From Acinetobacter lwoffii (GTDB taxonomy: Bacteria; Pseudomonadota; Gammaproteobacteria; Pseudomonadales; Moraxellaceae): 64,000 bases of DNA. Within the stretch, counting starts at the first letter, position 1. Each line of letters begins with the position of its first letter. The stretch lies in assembly GCF_019048525.1 (NCBI RefSeq), contig NZ_CP077369.1, forward strand, positions 2,480,001 to 2,544,000, in the 5' to 3' direction. Position numbers and translations under genes: made by a program. The notes under the pieces are model-generated. The model searched no databases and was not told the DNA's origin. It was given only the letters and a program-made list of their open reading frames with translations. This document shows, piece after piece, positions 44,877 to 55,923 of the stretch.

Positions 44877-45364
44877 GCGACATCACTTTAGAAAATATTG
44901 CTCAGTTCCTGTATCAAGAAGCTCGCTTTTTAGATGATGAACAATGGGATGACTGGTTAACTTGTTATGCCCCTACTGCATCTTTCTGGATGCCAGCTTG
45001 GGATGATGATGACAAACTGACCACAGATCCACAGTCTGAAATCTCGTTGATTTATTATCCAGACCGTCAAGGTTTAGAAGACCGCGTGTTCCGTATCAAG
45101 ACTGAACGTTCATCTGCAACTATGCCGGACACACGTACTTGCCATAACATCAGCAATATTGAAATTGTTGAACGTGATGGCGACAAAGTGACTGTACGTT
45201 TTAACTGGAATACTCTGAGCTTCCGTTACAAAACAAGTTACAGCTACTTCGGTATGTCTCGTTATGAAATCGATTTCTCAGGCGATAAACCGCAAATTTT
45301 AAGCAAATACGTGGTACTGAAAAACGATTACATCAACCAGGTTATCGACATTTATCACCTCTAA
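44873..45364 (+). CDS. benB: Benzoate 1,2-dioxygenase, small subunit
   Basis: The 163-residue beta subunit of the dioxygenase (NTF2-like fold, [10 protein letters not shown] and [11 protein letters not shown] segments). It pairs with BenA to form an alpha3-beta3 enzyme and has no redox cluster of its own. The ATG overlaps the benA stop, so subunits are produced together. The following gap to benC is 90 bases. Confidence 0.94.
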   Translation: MSDITLENIAQFLYQEARFLDDEQWDDWLTCYAPTASFWMPAWDDDDKLTTDPQSEISLIYYPDRQGLEDRVFRIKTERSSATMPDTRTCHNISNIEIVERDGDKVTVRFNWNTLSFRYKTSYSYFGMSRYEIDFSGDKPQILSKYVVLKNDYINQVIDIYHL

Positions 45365-45382
45365 GACTGTTTATACAGCTAG

Positions 45383-46471
<1,089 letters not shown>

Positions 46472-46488
46472 TAGAGGGAATTTGTTCA

Positions 46489-47274
46489 ATGTCTAATCGT
46501 CAAAGATTTGAAAATAAAGTCGTAATCGTGACCGGTGCCGCGCAAGGCATCGGTCGTGGTGTCGCGCTGCAAGTGGCGAGCGAAGGTGCTCAAGTCGTCA
46601 TGGCTGACCTTTCCCCTTATGTGGAAGAAGTTCTGGCTGAAATTGAAGCCACTGGCGGTGATGCGATTACCGTCAAAGCCAATCTGGAAACGTTTGCTGG
46701 TGCTCAATCAGTCGTTGAAAAAGCGCTAGAAACCTATGGTCGTGTTGATGCGCTCATCAACAACGTCGGTGGCGCGATCTGGATGAAACCTTTCGAAGAA
46801 TTTTCTGAAGAGGAAATTATCAAGGAAGTGAACCGTTCGTTGTTCCCGACGCTGTGGTGCTGCCGTGCAGTACTTCCGGAAATGATTAAAAATCAGAAAG
46901 GTACCATTGTAAACGTATCTTCTATTGCAACACGCGGCATTAACCGTGTGCCATATTCAGCATCTAAAGGTGGTGTGAACGGCCTGACCGCTTCCCTTGC
47001 CTTTGAACATGCCAAAGATGGAATTCGTGTTAATGCCATTGCTACTGGTGGTACAGAAGCACCGCCACGTAAAGTACCGCGCAATGCCAATCCACTGACT
47101 GAATCTGAAAAGGAATGGATGCAGCAAGTGGTTGATCAGACCATTGACCGTACGTTTATGGGTCGCTACGGTACGATTCAGGAGCAAGTGAATGCGATTG
47201 TATTCCTGGCTTCCGATGAATCATCTTATATGACAGGTACAGTGGTACCGGTCGGTGGTGGTGATCAGGGCTAA
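46489..47274 (+). CDS. benD: 1,6-dihydroxycyclohexa-2,4-diene-1-carboxylate dehydrogenase
   Basis: A 261-residue short-chain dehydrogenase that oxidises and decarboxylates the benzoate cis-diol to catechol, with NAD+. The Rossmann motif is VTGAAQGIGRG (about 15-25), with NNVGGA, catalytic Ser in VSSIAT and YSASKGG (Tyr-x3-Lys) about 157-163. It is 17 bases after benC; AGAGGG is the likely ribosome-binding site. Its catechol product goes to catA three genes upstream. Confidence 0.94.
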   Translation: MSNRQRFENKVVIVTGAAQGIGRGVALQVASEGAQVVMADLSPYVEEVLAEIEATGGDAITVKANLETFAGAQSVVEKALETYGRVDALINNVGGAIWMKPFEEFSEEEIIKEVNRSLFPTLWCCRAVLPEMIKNQKGTIVNVSSIATRGINRVPYSASKGGVNGLTASLAFEHAKDGIRVNAIATGGTEAPPRKVPRNANPLTESEKEWMQQVVDQTIDRTFMGRYGTIQEQVNAIVFLASDESSYMTGTVVPVGGGDQG

Positions 47275-47332
47275 TCCTGATCATCACGATTTTTAACAGG
47301 CTCATGGTTCGACGCAAGGAGGCACATCACCA

Positions 47333-48553
47333 ATGAACACTCTGTTTCAGACATTAAAAAATGATTGGTCAATTTCAGCCACTGTTGCAGGATTTTTAGC
47401 AGTGCTGATCTCCTATTCGGGGCCACTGATCATTTTTTTCCAGGCGGCTCAGCAAGCTCAAGTTTCCCCGGACATGATGATTTCATGGATTTGGGGAATT
47501 TCTATTGGTGCTGCGCTCGCAGGTATCTTTTTATCCATTAAATACAAAATACCTGTGGTCACCGCCTGGTCTGCGCCCGGAACAGCTTTATTAGTCACGC
47601 TGTTTCCTGATATTTCGCTCAATGAAACGGTTGCTGCCTATATCACCTCTGCTGTGGTGATTTTTTTCATTGGGATCACCGGTTATTTCGACAAATTGCT
47701 GTCCTGGATTCCCCAGGAAGTCGCTGCCGGGATGATGGCGGGGATTTTACTGCAGTTTGGTTTAGGGTTGTTTACCGCGACCGATACCATGCCCTATATC
47801 GTCTTTGGCATGCTGGCGGTATTTTTGCTGGCCAAGCGTTTCAGTCCACGCTATGCCATGGTTTGGGTGCTGGTTGCAGGTGTGATTTTAAGCATGCTGC
47901 TGGGCAAAATTAACCCGGTCACGGCAGATTTCAGTCTGGCGATTCCGCAATTTATTGCACCGGAATGGACCTGGAGTTCAACCCTGAATCTGGCCCTCCC
48001 GCTCATCCTGGTCAGCCTGTCTGGCCAGTTTTTACCGGGAATGGCGATTATCAAACTCAGTGGTTATGACATGCCCGCCAAGCCGATTATCAGTGCCACC
48101 AGTATTGTCTCGCTTGCAGTGGCCTGTGTCGGTGGTATTACCATCGTACTGGCATCTATCACGGCTGCTTTATGTTTGGGTAAAGACGCGCACGAGCTGA
48201 AAGAAAAGCGTTATATCGCCGGTGTGGCGAATGGGCTTTTTTACATTTTAGGCGGCTTATTTGCTGGCAGCATCGTCATGCTGTTTAGCCTGATGCCTAA
48301 GGAATTAATTGCGGCTTTGGCAGGACTGGCATTGCTGGGTGCGATTGCCACCAACATTTCCGTGGCCATGGGCAAAGAGTCGCAACGTGATGCAGCGCTC
48401 ATCACCTTTTTAGCGACTGCTTCCGGCATGCATTTCTTGGGACTGAGTTCAGTCTTTTGGGGAATTTGCATTGGCTTGGTAGCGCATTTTCTGCTGTCAC
48501 AGAAAAACCGTAACGCAGTTCCGGTCACAGCATCAGATTCAAAACGAGTTTAA
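47333..48553 (+). CDS. benE: Benzoate/H+ symporter BenE
   Basis: The 406-residue inner-membrane protein of the BenE family has about 12 hydrophobic helices. Recognisable segments include YSGPLIIFFQAAQQAQVS (about 28-45), the SAPGTALL/PDISLNETVAAY pair (about 82-105) and VSLSGQFLPGMAIIKLSGYDMPA. It is a second benzoate importer beside the MFS transporter; having both is common in Acinetobacter. GGAGG is 9 bases before the ATG. Confidence 0.92.
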   Translation: MNTLFQTLKNDWSISATVAGFLAVLISYSGPLIIFFQAAQQAQVSPDMMISWIWGISIGAALAGIFLSIKYKIPVVTAWSAPGTALLVTLFPDISLNETVAAYITSAVVIFFIGITGYFDKLLSWIPQEVAAGMMAGILLQFGLGLFTATDTMPYIVFGMLAVFLLAKRFSPRYAMVWVLVAGVILSMLLGKINPVTADFSLAIPQFIAPEWTWSSTLNLALPLILVSLSGQFLPGMAIIKLSGYDMPAKPIISATSIVSLAVACVGGITIVLASITAALCLGKDAHELKEKRYIAGVANGLFYILGGLFAGSIVMLFSLMPKELIAALAGLALLGAIATNISVAMGKESQRDAALITFLATASGMHFLGLSSVFWGICIGLVAHFLLSQKNRNAVPVTASDSKRV

Positions 48554-48590
48554 AGACATCCATCAGTTTAGGATATGTAAGGACCAGATT

Positions 48591-49262
48591 ATGATAGATA
48601 AAAGTTCATTATCATTGAAAGAAGCACTCTCCCAGATCAAGGACGGTTCTACCATTATGATCGGTGGTTTCGGTACAGCGGGTCAGCCTGCTGAACTGAT
48701 TGATGGTCTGATCGAATTGGGTATTAAAGACCTGATTATTGTCAACAACAATGCTGGTAATGGCGATTATGGTCTGGCGAAACTGCTTAAAGCTGGTGCT
48801 GTTCGCAAGATTATTTGTTCTTTCCCACGCCAATCTGATTCCTGGGTATTTGACGAACTCTATCGTGCAGGCAAGATCGAACTGGAACTGGTGCCGCAAG
48901 GTAATCTGGCTTGCCGTATTCAGGCGGCTGGTATGGGCTTAGGTCCAATCTATACCCCTACCGGTTTTGGTACTTTGCTGGCTGAAGGCAAACCGACCAT
49001 GAACTATGAAGGTAAAGACTACGTTTTAGAAAATCCAATTAAAGCTGACTTTGCTTTAATTAAGGCCCATCAGGGCGACCGTTGGGGCAATCTAGTGTAC
49101 CGTAAATCTGCACGTAACTTCGGCCCAATCATGGCAATGGCAGCAGATGTGACCATTGCTCAAGTTTCTGAAGTGGTTGAACTGGGTGCACTGGATCCAG
49201 AGCACATCATCACTCCGGGAATTTTTGTTCAACACGTTGTTCAAGTTAAACCTGCACAATAA
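48591..49262 (+). CDS. catI: 3-oxoadipate CoA-transferase, subunit A
   Basis: The 223-residue alpha subunit transfers CoA from succinyl-CoA to 3-oxoadipate with its partner. IGGFGTAGQPAELIDGL (about 22-38) is the CoA-binding Gly motif of this family, and PRQSDSWVF with GMGLGPIYTPTGFGT (about 120-135) follows. It is 37 bases after benE and 19 before catJ. The name catI follows the cat context; the same fold serves as PcaI in the protocatechuate branch. Confidence 0.93.
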   Translation: MIDKSSLSLKEALSQIKDGSTIMIGGFGTAGQPAELIDGLIELGIKDLIIVNNNAGNGDYGLAKLLKAGAVRKIICSFPRQSDSWVFDELYRAGKIELELVPQGNLACRIQAAGMGLGPIYTPTGFGTLLAEGKPTMNYEGKDYVLENPIKADFALIKAHQGDRWGNLVYRKSARNFGPIMAMAADVTIAQVSEVVELGALDPEHIITPGIFVQHVVQVKPAQ

Positions 49263-49281
49263 TTGGCATCGGAGATAAATA

Positions 49282-49938
49282 ATGAGCTATAGCAAACTGA
49301 CCCGTGACCAGATCGCTGAACGTGTGGCACAAGATATTCCTGATGGTGCTTATGTGAACCTGGGTATCGGCCTGCCAACCAAAATTTCCAGCTACCTGCC
49401 AAGCGATAAAGATGTCTTTCTGCATTCTGAAAATGGCCTGCTGGCTTTCGGTCCGCCACCTGCCAAAGGCGAAGAAGACCCTGAGCTGATCAATGCCGGC
49501 AAAGAATTCGTAACTTTACTTGAAGGCGGTTCTTTCTTCCATCACGGCGATTCTTTCGCAATGATGCGTGGCGGTCACTTAGACATCGCCGTACTGGGTG
49601 CTTTCCAGGTCGCTGAAAATGGTGATCTGGCGAATTGGCATACTGGTGCTCCTGATGCAATTCCTGCAGTCGGCGGTGCAATGGATCTGGCTGTGGGTGC
49701 GAAAAAAGTCTTTATCACCACAGATCACGTGACCAAAAAAGGCGAGCCAAAAATTGTGGCTGAGCTTTCCTATCCAGCTACAGGCCTGAAATGTGTCGAT
49801 CGTATCTATACCGACCTTTGTGTGATTGATGTCACGTCTGAAGGCATGAAAGTTATTGAGAAGGTTGAAGGTCTTTCATTTGAAGAATTGCAGTCTATGA
49901 CCGGTGCCAAACTGATTGATGCGACTCAATCAACTTAA
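49282..49938 (+). CDS. catJ: 3-oxoadipate CoA-transferase, subunit B
   Basis: The 218-residue beta subunit contains the catalytic Glu in the SENG motif of DVFLHSENGLLAFGPPP (about 52-68), which forms the enzyme-CoA thioester. It acts with catI to make 3-oxoadipyl-CoA. GGAGA lies before the ATG. A palindromic repeat lies between it and catF. Confidence 0.93.
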   Translation: MSYSKLTRDQIAERVAQDIPDGAYVNLGIGLPTKISSYLPSDKDVFLHSENGLLAFGPPPAKGEEDPELINAGKEFVTLLEGGSFFHHGDSFAMMRGGHLDIAVLGAFQVAENGDLANWHTGAPDAIPAVGGAMDLAVGAKKVFITTDHVTKKGEPKIVAELSYPATGLKCVDRIYTDLCVIDVTSEGMKVIEKVEGLSFEELQSMTGAKLIDATQST

Positions 49939-50056
49939 GGGGAAGTCCCTCCTTTATTAAAGGAGGGATTTAGGGAGGATTTTTTGAAGAATAAAATTAC
50001 TTCATTAAATCCCTCCCAACCTCCCTTTAAAAAGGGAGGAGTTTTCTTCTTTTAAA
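49939..50056. repeat. Palindromic intergenic repeat, copy 2
   Basis: Between catJ and catF, AAGTCCCTCCTTTA/TAAAGGAGGG and CCTCCCTTT/AAAGGGAGG form nested inverted repeats around an AT-rich centre. The flanking TTTAGGGAGGATT and AATCCCTCCCAACC are inverted to one another as well. It is of the same type as the copy at 3722-3793. Confidence 0.7.
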
Positions 50057-50074
50057 TATGTGAGCAAATACACA

Positions 50075-51280
50075 ATGAAAAACGCATATATTATCGATGC
50101 CATCCGTACTCCATTCGGCCGTTATGCCGGTGGCCTCGCGCCTGTCCGTGCAGATGATTTAGGTGCTGTACCAATCAAAGCCTTGATGGAACGCAATCCA
50201 TCGGTAAACTGGGAACAGGTCGATGACGTGATCTATGGCTGTGCCAACCAGGCGGGTGAAGATAACCGTAACGTCGGTCGCATGTCATCCCTGCTTGCAG
50301 GTGTGCCTTATCAGGTGCCGGCAACGACCGTGAACCGCCTGTGTGGTTCATCGATGGATGCAATCGCAATGGCAGCACGGGCGATTAAAGCCGGTGAAGC
50401 TAATCTGATTATTGCCGGTGGTGTAGAAAGCATGTCGCGTGCCCCATTCGTGATGGGCAAGTCAGAAACGGCGTATGGCCGTAGCCAGAAGATTGAAGAC
50501 ACCACCATGGGCTGGCGTTTTATCAATCCGAAACTAAAAGAAATGTATGGCGTAGAAACCATGCCGCAAACGGCTGAAAATCTGGCGGAACAGTTCAATA
50601 TTAACCGTGAAGATCAGGACAAGTTTGCCCTGACCAGCCAGCAACGTACCGCAGCAGCGCAGGCCAATGGTTTCTTTAAGAATGAAATCGTGCCTGTGGT
50701 GATTCCGCAGCGTAAAGGCGATGCGGTGGTTGTCGATACCGATGAACATCCACGTGCTTCGACTACCGCAGAAGCATTGGCGAAACTGAAACCAGTGGTT
50801 AAAGCAGACGGTACAGTAACGGCGGGTAATGCATCTGGTATTAACGATGGTGCGGCTGCTCTTTTAATCGCATCTGATGAAGCGGTTGCTCAACACGGCT
50901 TAAAACCACGTGCCAAAATTATTGGTTCAACGGTTGTCGGTGTAGAGCCACGCATTATGGGCTTTGGTCCGGCGCCTGCCATTAAAAAACTGCTGGCCCA
51001 GACCGGTTTGACACTGGACCAGATGGATGTCATTGAGCTGAATGAAGCCTTTGCAGCACAAGCTTTGGCTTGTACGCGTGACTTGGGTATCGAAGACGGT
51101 TCAGAGAAAGTCAATCCAAATGGCGGTGCGATTGCCTTAGGTCATCCACTGGGTGCATCTGGCGCGCGTCTTGTAACTACAGCACTGAACCAACTGGAAC
51201 AGACTGGTGGTCAATACGCTCTATGTTCAATGTGTATTGGTGTCGGTCAAGGCATCGCTTTGATTATTGAACGCGTTTAA
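50075..51280 (+). CDS. catF: 3-oxoadipyl-CoA thiolase
   Basis: The 401-residue thiolase cleaves 3-oxoadipyl-CoA into succinyl-CoA and acetyl-CoA, delivering aromatic carbon to the TCA cycle. Active-site residues: Cys in [12 protein letters not shown] (about 90), His in [19 protein letters not shown] and the second Cys in [12 protein letters not shown]. The ATG at 50075 gives the family N-terminus [17 protein letters not shown]; a GTG 15 bases upstream is an alternative. No strong ribosome-binding site is seen, and the repeat upstream may affect initiation. Confidence 0.93.
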   Translation: MKNAYIIDAIRTPFGRYAGGLAPVRADDLGAVPIKALMERNPSVNWEQVDDVIYGCANQAGEDNRNVGRMSSLLAGVPYQVPATTVNRLCGSSMDAIAMAARAIKAGEANLIIAGGVESMSRAPFVMGKSETAYGRSQKIEDTTMGWRFINPKLKEMYGVETMPQTAENLAEQFNINREDQDKFALTSQQRTAAAQANGFFKNEIVPVVIPQRKGDAVVVDTDEHPRASTTAEALAKLKPVVKADGTVTAGNASGINDGAAALLIASDEAVAQHGLKPRAKIIGSTVVGVEPRIMGFGPAPAIKKLLAQTGLTLDQMDVIELNEAFAAQALACTRDLGIEDGSEKVNPNGGAIALGHPLGASGARLVTTALNQLEQTGGQYALCSMCIGVGQGIALIIERV

Positions 51281-51291
51281 TCCTCATTCAA

Positions 51292-51361
51292 AGTCCCCCT
51301 TCTTGCGCTTCAGCTTAAAGCAATGCTTAAGCCTTGCTCAGGGGGATTTAGGGGGATTTAT
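51292..51361. repeat. Palindromic intergenic repeat, copy 3 (CCCCCT/AGGGGG type)
   Basis: AAAGTCCCCCTT at one end and CAGGGGGATTTAGGGGGATT at the other frame an internal inverted stretch (GCTTAAAGCA/TGCTTAAGC) between catF and catD. The AGGGGGATTTAGGGGGATT end is like the ends of the other copies. Confidence 0.55.
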
Positions 51362-51382
51362 AAGATTAAGGATTCTAAAAAA

Positions 51383-52162
51383 ATGCCAACATTTACATCC
51401 AACGATGCCCAGATCAATTACCAGACCTTTGGTGATGCCAGCAAACCTGCCCTGGTTTTTTCTAATTCACTGGGCACCAAATTCAGCATGTGGCAACCAC
51501 AAATTGAATTTTTCCAACAGGACTATTTTGTGATCTGTTATGACACCCGTGGTCATGGGGCTTCCTCTGCACCGCAAGGTCCGTATAGCTTGGAACAGTT
51601 AGGTCAGGATGTTGTAAACTTACTTGATCATTTAAAAATTGAAAAAGCTGCATTCTGTGGTATTTCAATGGGTGGTTTAACCGGTCAATGGTTAGCAATC
51701 AACAAGCCCGAACGTTTTAGCCACGTGATTATCTGCAATACTGCTGCCAAGATCGGTCAGGAACAGGCCTGGCTGGAACGTGCCGCACTGGTACGTGAAC
51801 AAGGTCTGGCGCCGATTGCATCGACGGCAGCAGCACGTTGGTTTACCGATCCCTTTATCCAGAGCAACGCAGCGATAGTTGCAGAACTTTCAAACGACCT
51901 TGGAGCTGGCAGCCCGGAAGGTTATGCAAGTTGTTGCGAAGCTTTGGCTAAGGCGGATTTACGTGAACAGATCAAAACGATATCAGTGCCGGTACTGATT
52001 GTGGCCGGTCAGCAAGACCCGGTGACGACAGTTGCAGATGGTCAAGCCATGCAAGCTGAAATTTCACAAAGCCAGCTGTTTGAAATCAATGCCTCGCACA
52101 TTTCCAATGTGGAGCAACCAGAAGCCTTTAATCAGGCAGTTCAGAAATTTATTGCAGCTTAA
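51383..52162 (+). CDS. catD: 3-oxoadipate enol-lactonase
   Basis: The 259-residue alpha/beta hydrolase opens 3-oxoadipate enol-lactone to 3-oxoadipate. Ser nucleophile in CGISMGGLTGQ (about 94), Asp in VAGQQDPVT (about 215) and His in NASHISNVEQ near the end make the triad. The ATG at 51383 follows TAAGGA; the frame from 51323 starts in the repeat. It is the last gene of the cat-ben run; a terminator follows. Confidence 0.93.
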   Translation: MPTFTSNDAQINYQTFGDASKPALVFSNSLGTKFSMWQPQIEFFQQDYFVICYDTRGHGASSAPQGPYSLEQLGQDVVNLLDHLKIEKAAFCGISMGGLTGQWLAINKPERFSHVIICNTAAKIGQEQAWLERAALVREQGLAPIASTAAARWFTDPFIQSNAAIVAELSNDLGAGSPEGYASCCEALAKADLREQIKTISVPVLIVAGQQDPVTTVADGQAMQAEISQSQLFEINASHISNVEQPEAFNQAVQKFIAA

Positions 52163-52177
52163 ATACTAGAGGCAAAG

Positions 52178-52207
52178 AAAAAGCCACTGTTGATCAGTGG
52201 CTTTTTT
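52178..52207. terminator. Terminator of the ben-cat operon
   Basis: AAAAAGCCACTG and CAGTGGCTTTTT pair around TTGAT. It closes the plus-strand aromatic operon and can also end the converging transporter gene. Confidence 0.9.
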
Positions 52208-52650
52208 ATGCTTAGATTTAAAAAACTGGTTCTACATCAGGCCCAGATCACTAAAATCGCTGCAATCACTACTAAGCCCAGACCCCAATGCTCGGTACGT
52301 GCCAGTTTTTCTTTAAAGAAATATGCCGAAATCAGCATACTAAACAGAATCTCAATTTGTCCTAAGGTTTTCACGACCGGCACACTCATCATGCTCATGG
52401 CAGTAAACCAGCCTAGTGATGCCATAAAACTGCACACACTCACTTTAAAAGTTAAGCCCAGACGCTGCCACATGGCCACTAAAGTCTGGCGGCTGAATAG
52501 GCTTAGATAAAGCAGCATACTCAGGCACTGAAAACTGATCACCATTAACAACACCCAGGCCGCATGATGCAAGGTTGGTAAAGTGGTTAATTCTAAACTG
52601 TGAACCGTACCGGGTTTGTCGGAGAGTCAATATTCTGAGAGACTATCCCG

Positions 52651-52968
52651 ATGACAAAATTAAAATATACCCCTGAAATCAGAGAAAGAGCGGTTCAATT
52701 ATTGATTGAATCTGAAAAAGATTATCCTTCTACTTGGGCTGCAATCACAGCAATTGCGCCTAAGATTGGTTGTACTCCTGAAACACTTCGTGCCTGGCAT
52801 CAAAAGCATTTAGATCAGCTAAATCCTATTAAAGTACAACAGATATCTGATCAAGAAAAAATGAAGCAAATGGAACGTGAAATTAAAGAATTAAAGCGTG
52901 CCAATGAAATTCTACGTAAAGCAGCCGCTTTTTTCGCCCAGGCGGAGCTCGACCGCCCACACAAATAA
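52651..52968 (+). CDS. IS3-family transposase OrfA
   Basis: The 105-residue helix-turn-helix protein binds the element ends: YTPEIRERAVQLLIESEK and the IGCTPETLRAWHQKH recognition region (about 8-55), then a leucine-zipper-like stretch (MKQMEREIKELKRANEIL, about 73-90) used for dimerisation. Its stop overlaps the orfB start (TAATG). Fused OrfAB would be made by slippage near the T6C run. Confidence 0.92.
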   Translation: MTKLKYTPEIRERAVQLLIESEKDYPSTWAAITAIAPKIGCTPETLRAWHQKHLDQLNPIKVQQISDQEKMKQMEREIKELKRANEILRKAAAFFAQAELDRPHK

Positions 52969-53870
52969 TGGTGGATTTCATCCATAACAATAAAGACTTA
53001 TATGGTGTTGATGCGATTTGTAGGATTTTACCGATCGCAGCTTCAACCTATTACCGAACTTTAGATCTCGCTGACAATCCAGAACATCGAGCGAAACGAG
53101 ATCTACATGATGAGCATCATGCTGAACAAATTCAACGAATTTGGAAAGAAAGTTCAGGTCGATATGGTGTGCGTAAGGTCTGGCAACAATTGAAACGTGA
53201 AGGTTATGTTATCGCACGTTGTACAGTTGCTCGATTGATGCAGAAGCTAGGTATACAAGGTGTTTGGCGAGGTAAGAACAAACAAACCACCCGTAGCCGA
53301 GATGATCAAAAAAGAGCAGATGATTTAGTGAAACGTAATTTTACTGCTGATCATCCTGACCAACTGTGGGTGAGTGACTTTACGTATATTCAAACAAATT
53401 CAGGCTGGGTCTATACCGCCTTTATTATTGATGTGTTCTCACGAGCAATTGTTGGATGGAAGGTATCGACACGCATGAATACAGATATGGTGCTCGATGC
53501 ATTGGAGCAAGCATTGCTTGATCGAGGTATGCCTAAGAATGTGATTCATCATTCTGACAGAGGGGTTCAATATCTTTCCATTCGCTATACCAATCGTTTA
53601 CAGGCAGCAAATTTACGAGCATCAGTCGGTACGACGGGTGATTCATACGATAATGCTTTGGCTGAAACGGTGAATGGTTTATACAAAACTGAGGTGATTG
53701 AATATTTAAAAGCAGATTGGCAAGGCTTAGCTGATGTACAACTTGCCACATTAAATTGGGTGGATTGGTTCAATAAAAAGCGTGTACACAGTGCACTCGG
53801 TTATGTATCACCTTTTGAATTTGAAGCAATGTACTATGATAAGATTAACCCGTTAGGTCAGGTGGCCTAA
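52968..53870 (+). CDS. IS3-family transposase OrfB (DDE integrase)
   Basis: The 300-residue catalytic half: HTH_21 region (about 40-100), then the rve integrase core. The DDE residues are in LWVSDFTYIQT (about 130), IHHSDRGVQYLS (about 193) and NALAETVNGLYKTE (about 230), all present. ATG at 52968 overlaps the orfA stop. Confidence 0.93.
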   Translation: MVDFIHNNKDLYGVDAICRILPIAASTYYRTLDLADNPEHRAKRDLHDEHHAEQIQRIWKESSGRYGVRKVWQQLKREGYVIARCTVARLMQKLGIQGVWRGKNKQTTRSRDDQKRADDLVKRNFTADHPDQLWVSDFTYIQTNSGWVYTAFIIDVFSRAIVGWKVSTRMNTDMVLDALEQALLDRGMPKNVIHHSDRGVQYLSIRYTNRLQAANLRASVGTTGDSYDNALAETVNGLYKTEVIEYLKADWQGLADVQLATLNWVDWFNKKRVHSALGYVSPFEFEAMYYDKINPLGQVA

Positions 53871-54536
53871 CTTAAATAAAAATGTCTCCGACAAACCCGG
53901 TACGGTTCACTGGCTTCGCGTACCAGTAGTGAGGTAATGGCAAAACTTAAACCGCTTCCGATGCCAATAGCCAGTGTTCTGGCTGAAAACCCACTGACCT
54001 GTTGGTCTTTACTCAATAAAAATACCGCATATCCGCCTAGTGCCACACCAATCCAGGCCAAAAATGACAAATGATCCGCTAAAAAGGTCACGCCGATAAT
54101 GGCGGCTAAAATGGCTTCGCTTTTCGCCAACCCCACTCCAACGGCATAATTTTTTTGCTTGAACAGTTGCACCATCAGTGCCGTAGCTAAAATCTGACTG
54201 CAACCCGCAATTACTACATAGATCCAAAACTTTGGGGTGAAGTGAGCCACACTTTCAACCGGCTTGAAATAATACAGGCTGCTCAGGTACAGCACAGCAA
54301 ATGGCAAGCCAAAAATAAAGCGTGCCAGGGTGACTCCCCACACATCCACCGTGGTACTAAGCTGTTTTTGAAAGGCGTTACGCCAAGCCTGCATAAATGC
54401 AGCCATTAAAGTGAAGAAAATCCAGCTGAATGCCATCTACTGATCGCTATTACCTCAAAAGTAAATTAATTCTATGCCTTAGTAAAAGCGCTGACTAATT
54501 AAAAATAGGATACTCGCCGATAGCAGAAAGTTTGGC

Positions 54537-55668
54537 TTACTTTCTAAATTCACTCACTAATTTGGCAAGTTGCTCCATTCCATCAAAGGTGGTTGGAATC
54601 TTGTCATCAGATGAAACTAGCGGTGAAAAGATAATATTTTCAAATTTCTCAAAGCCTGCTGCATTTTTCTTATGCAGTTTTTCTGAATCTTCAGCATAGT
54701 TATGGATGAACTGACACAGTGCCATGCGAAGTTCTAGCTGCATCATTTGAGATTGGACTGCTCTTTTGTCTTGTAAAGAAATTTTTAAAAGATATAACGT
54801 AATTAAAATTAAAGTAATGAAGGGAATAGAAATAAACCACATACCAGTAGGTAGCTTTCCATCAAAATAGAAAAATGCTCCAATTAATGCACCTAATTCC
54901 ACAAAAGGTATAGAAAACATTGTTGCTGCAACAAAGCTATAAGTACCTTTTGCATTATCTAACTCTATTTTTTTCTGATCATAAAACTCTTTAAAACCTT
55001 TATTGAGCAAAACGAAATCATAAGTTTGTTTATTTTTTTCAAGACGCTTTTCTAATTCTGATACTTCACTTTTTTTAGATTCAAATGTACTAGTCCAAGC
55101 ATCAATTTTTTCTATATTTCTGTGATTAGACTCTAAATATTCAATATATTTTGAAAAATGATCAGGTGTTAAAGTTTCAATTATTTTTTGAAAATTTGGA
55201 TTAGAATAAACTTTACTTAACAGTTTAAATGGCAATTTATCTATAAAAAAAATATAATTTACTTCAGGACTGAATTTATTTGCATTATTTTCAATAAAAT
55301 CAAAAAAGGATTTTTGAAAAGAGTATCTATAATCTTTCCTAAACATTACTTCTTTATAATATGCATAGATTAATAAATTTATATACTCTAGCTTTATTCG
55401 ATCCGAATATTCAAAATGATGCCCTAATTCCCCATACTCATTATCAAATACCAACTTTAAACTTAAATCATTTCTTTTTTTGATCTCTATACAGTGTTCT
55501 TCAAACTCATTTAGCCTTTCATTATCATAAAGATCTATAGGATCTAAATTTTTTAGTAACTCCTTTTCCCACTCATCAATATCTGTCCTTTCTTTAATTT
55601 CAGAAATATATTTTTTTTAATTGAATGATAACATTGCTAAATGAATTACTAAGAAATGAAAAAGCCAT
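54537..55668 (-). CDS. Hypothetical membrane protein with coiled coil, frameshifted at an A8 tract
   Basis: The open part from TTG 55454 gives 305 residues: a soluble N-terminus (YINLLIYAYYKEVMFR; about 25-40), a Lys/Glu-rich coiled coil (about 115-165), and two transmembrane helices (SFVAATMFSIPFVELGALIG and MWFISIPFITLILITLYLL, about 170-230) with a short C-terminal tail. The same frame stays open upstream to 55610 with protein-like sequence (YISEIKERTDIDEWEKELL), yet without a usual start. ATG at 55668 (MAFSFLSNSFSNVIIQLKK) enters it if one A is dropped from the A8 run at 55611-55618. So the gene is either broken, phase-variable, or uses slippage. AT-rich and unlike its neighbours; no known family recognised. 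Confidence 0.6.
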
Positions 55669-55923
55669 ACTAAACCAATTTTTATAATTAAATAATGGTA
55701 ATTTTCTTATAAATCAAAAACTAAAGCAATATCAATAATCATTAAACTATCTTTGATGGGATATTCATTCACACCTTTTTTACAATTCATCCATATAGAA
55801 TTTTCAATGAAATTTTTATGATGTTTCTTTATCAGGAAGAAATTTAGGTAGGCATTCTGAACCTTTTTTCGTGTTCATCATCGATAAACATTTTAGGTCG
55901 TTCGCTTCCCTACAGGGAGTTTA

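Larger units (their letters stand above)
52601..53909 (+). mobile_element. IS3-family insertion sequence, complete
   Basis: This 1309-bp element has perfect 25-bp terminal inverted repeats starting TGAACCGTACCGGGTT (52601-52625 and, inverted, 53885-53909). It is flanked by a 3-base direct duplication CTG (52598-52600 and 53910-53912), typical of IS3-family insertion. Two overlapping frames encode the transposase. Both ends and both frames are intact, so the copy is probably active. A T6C run in orfA (52929-52935) is a candidate slippage site for an OrfAB fusion. Confidence 0.93.
52237..54436 (-). pseudogene. DMT/EamA-family transporter interrupted by an IS3-family element
   Basis: Two halves of one gene flank the insertion sequence. 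The N-terminal half (54436 to 53910) has helices such as WIFFTLMAAFMQAWRNAF and the C-terminal half (52597 to 52237) has VPVVKTLGQIEILFSMLIS and VIAAILVIWA. Removing the element and one copy of the 3-base duplication CTG rejoins them in frame: LLVREAS runs into LELTTLPTLHH. The restored reading frame of 295 residues, ten helices, is normal for EamA-type drug/metabolite exporters. The gene was intact until recent insertion. Substrate unknown; it follows catD and converges on it. Confidence 0.9.
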
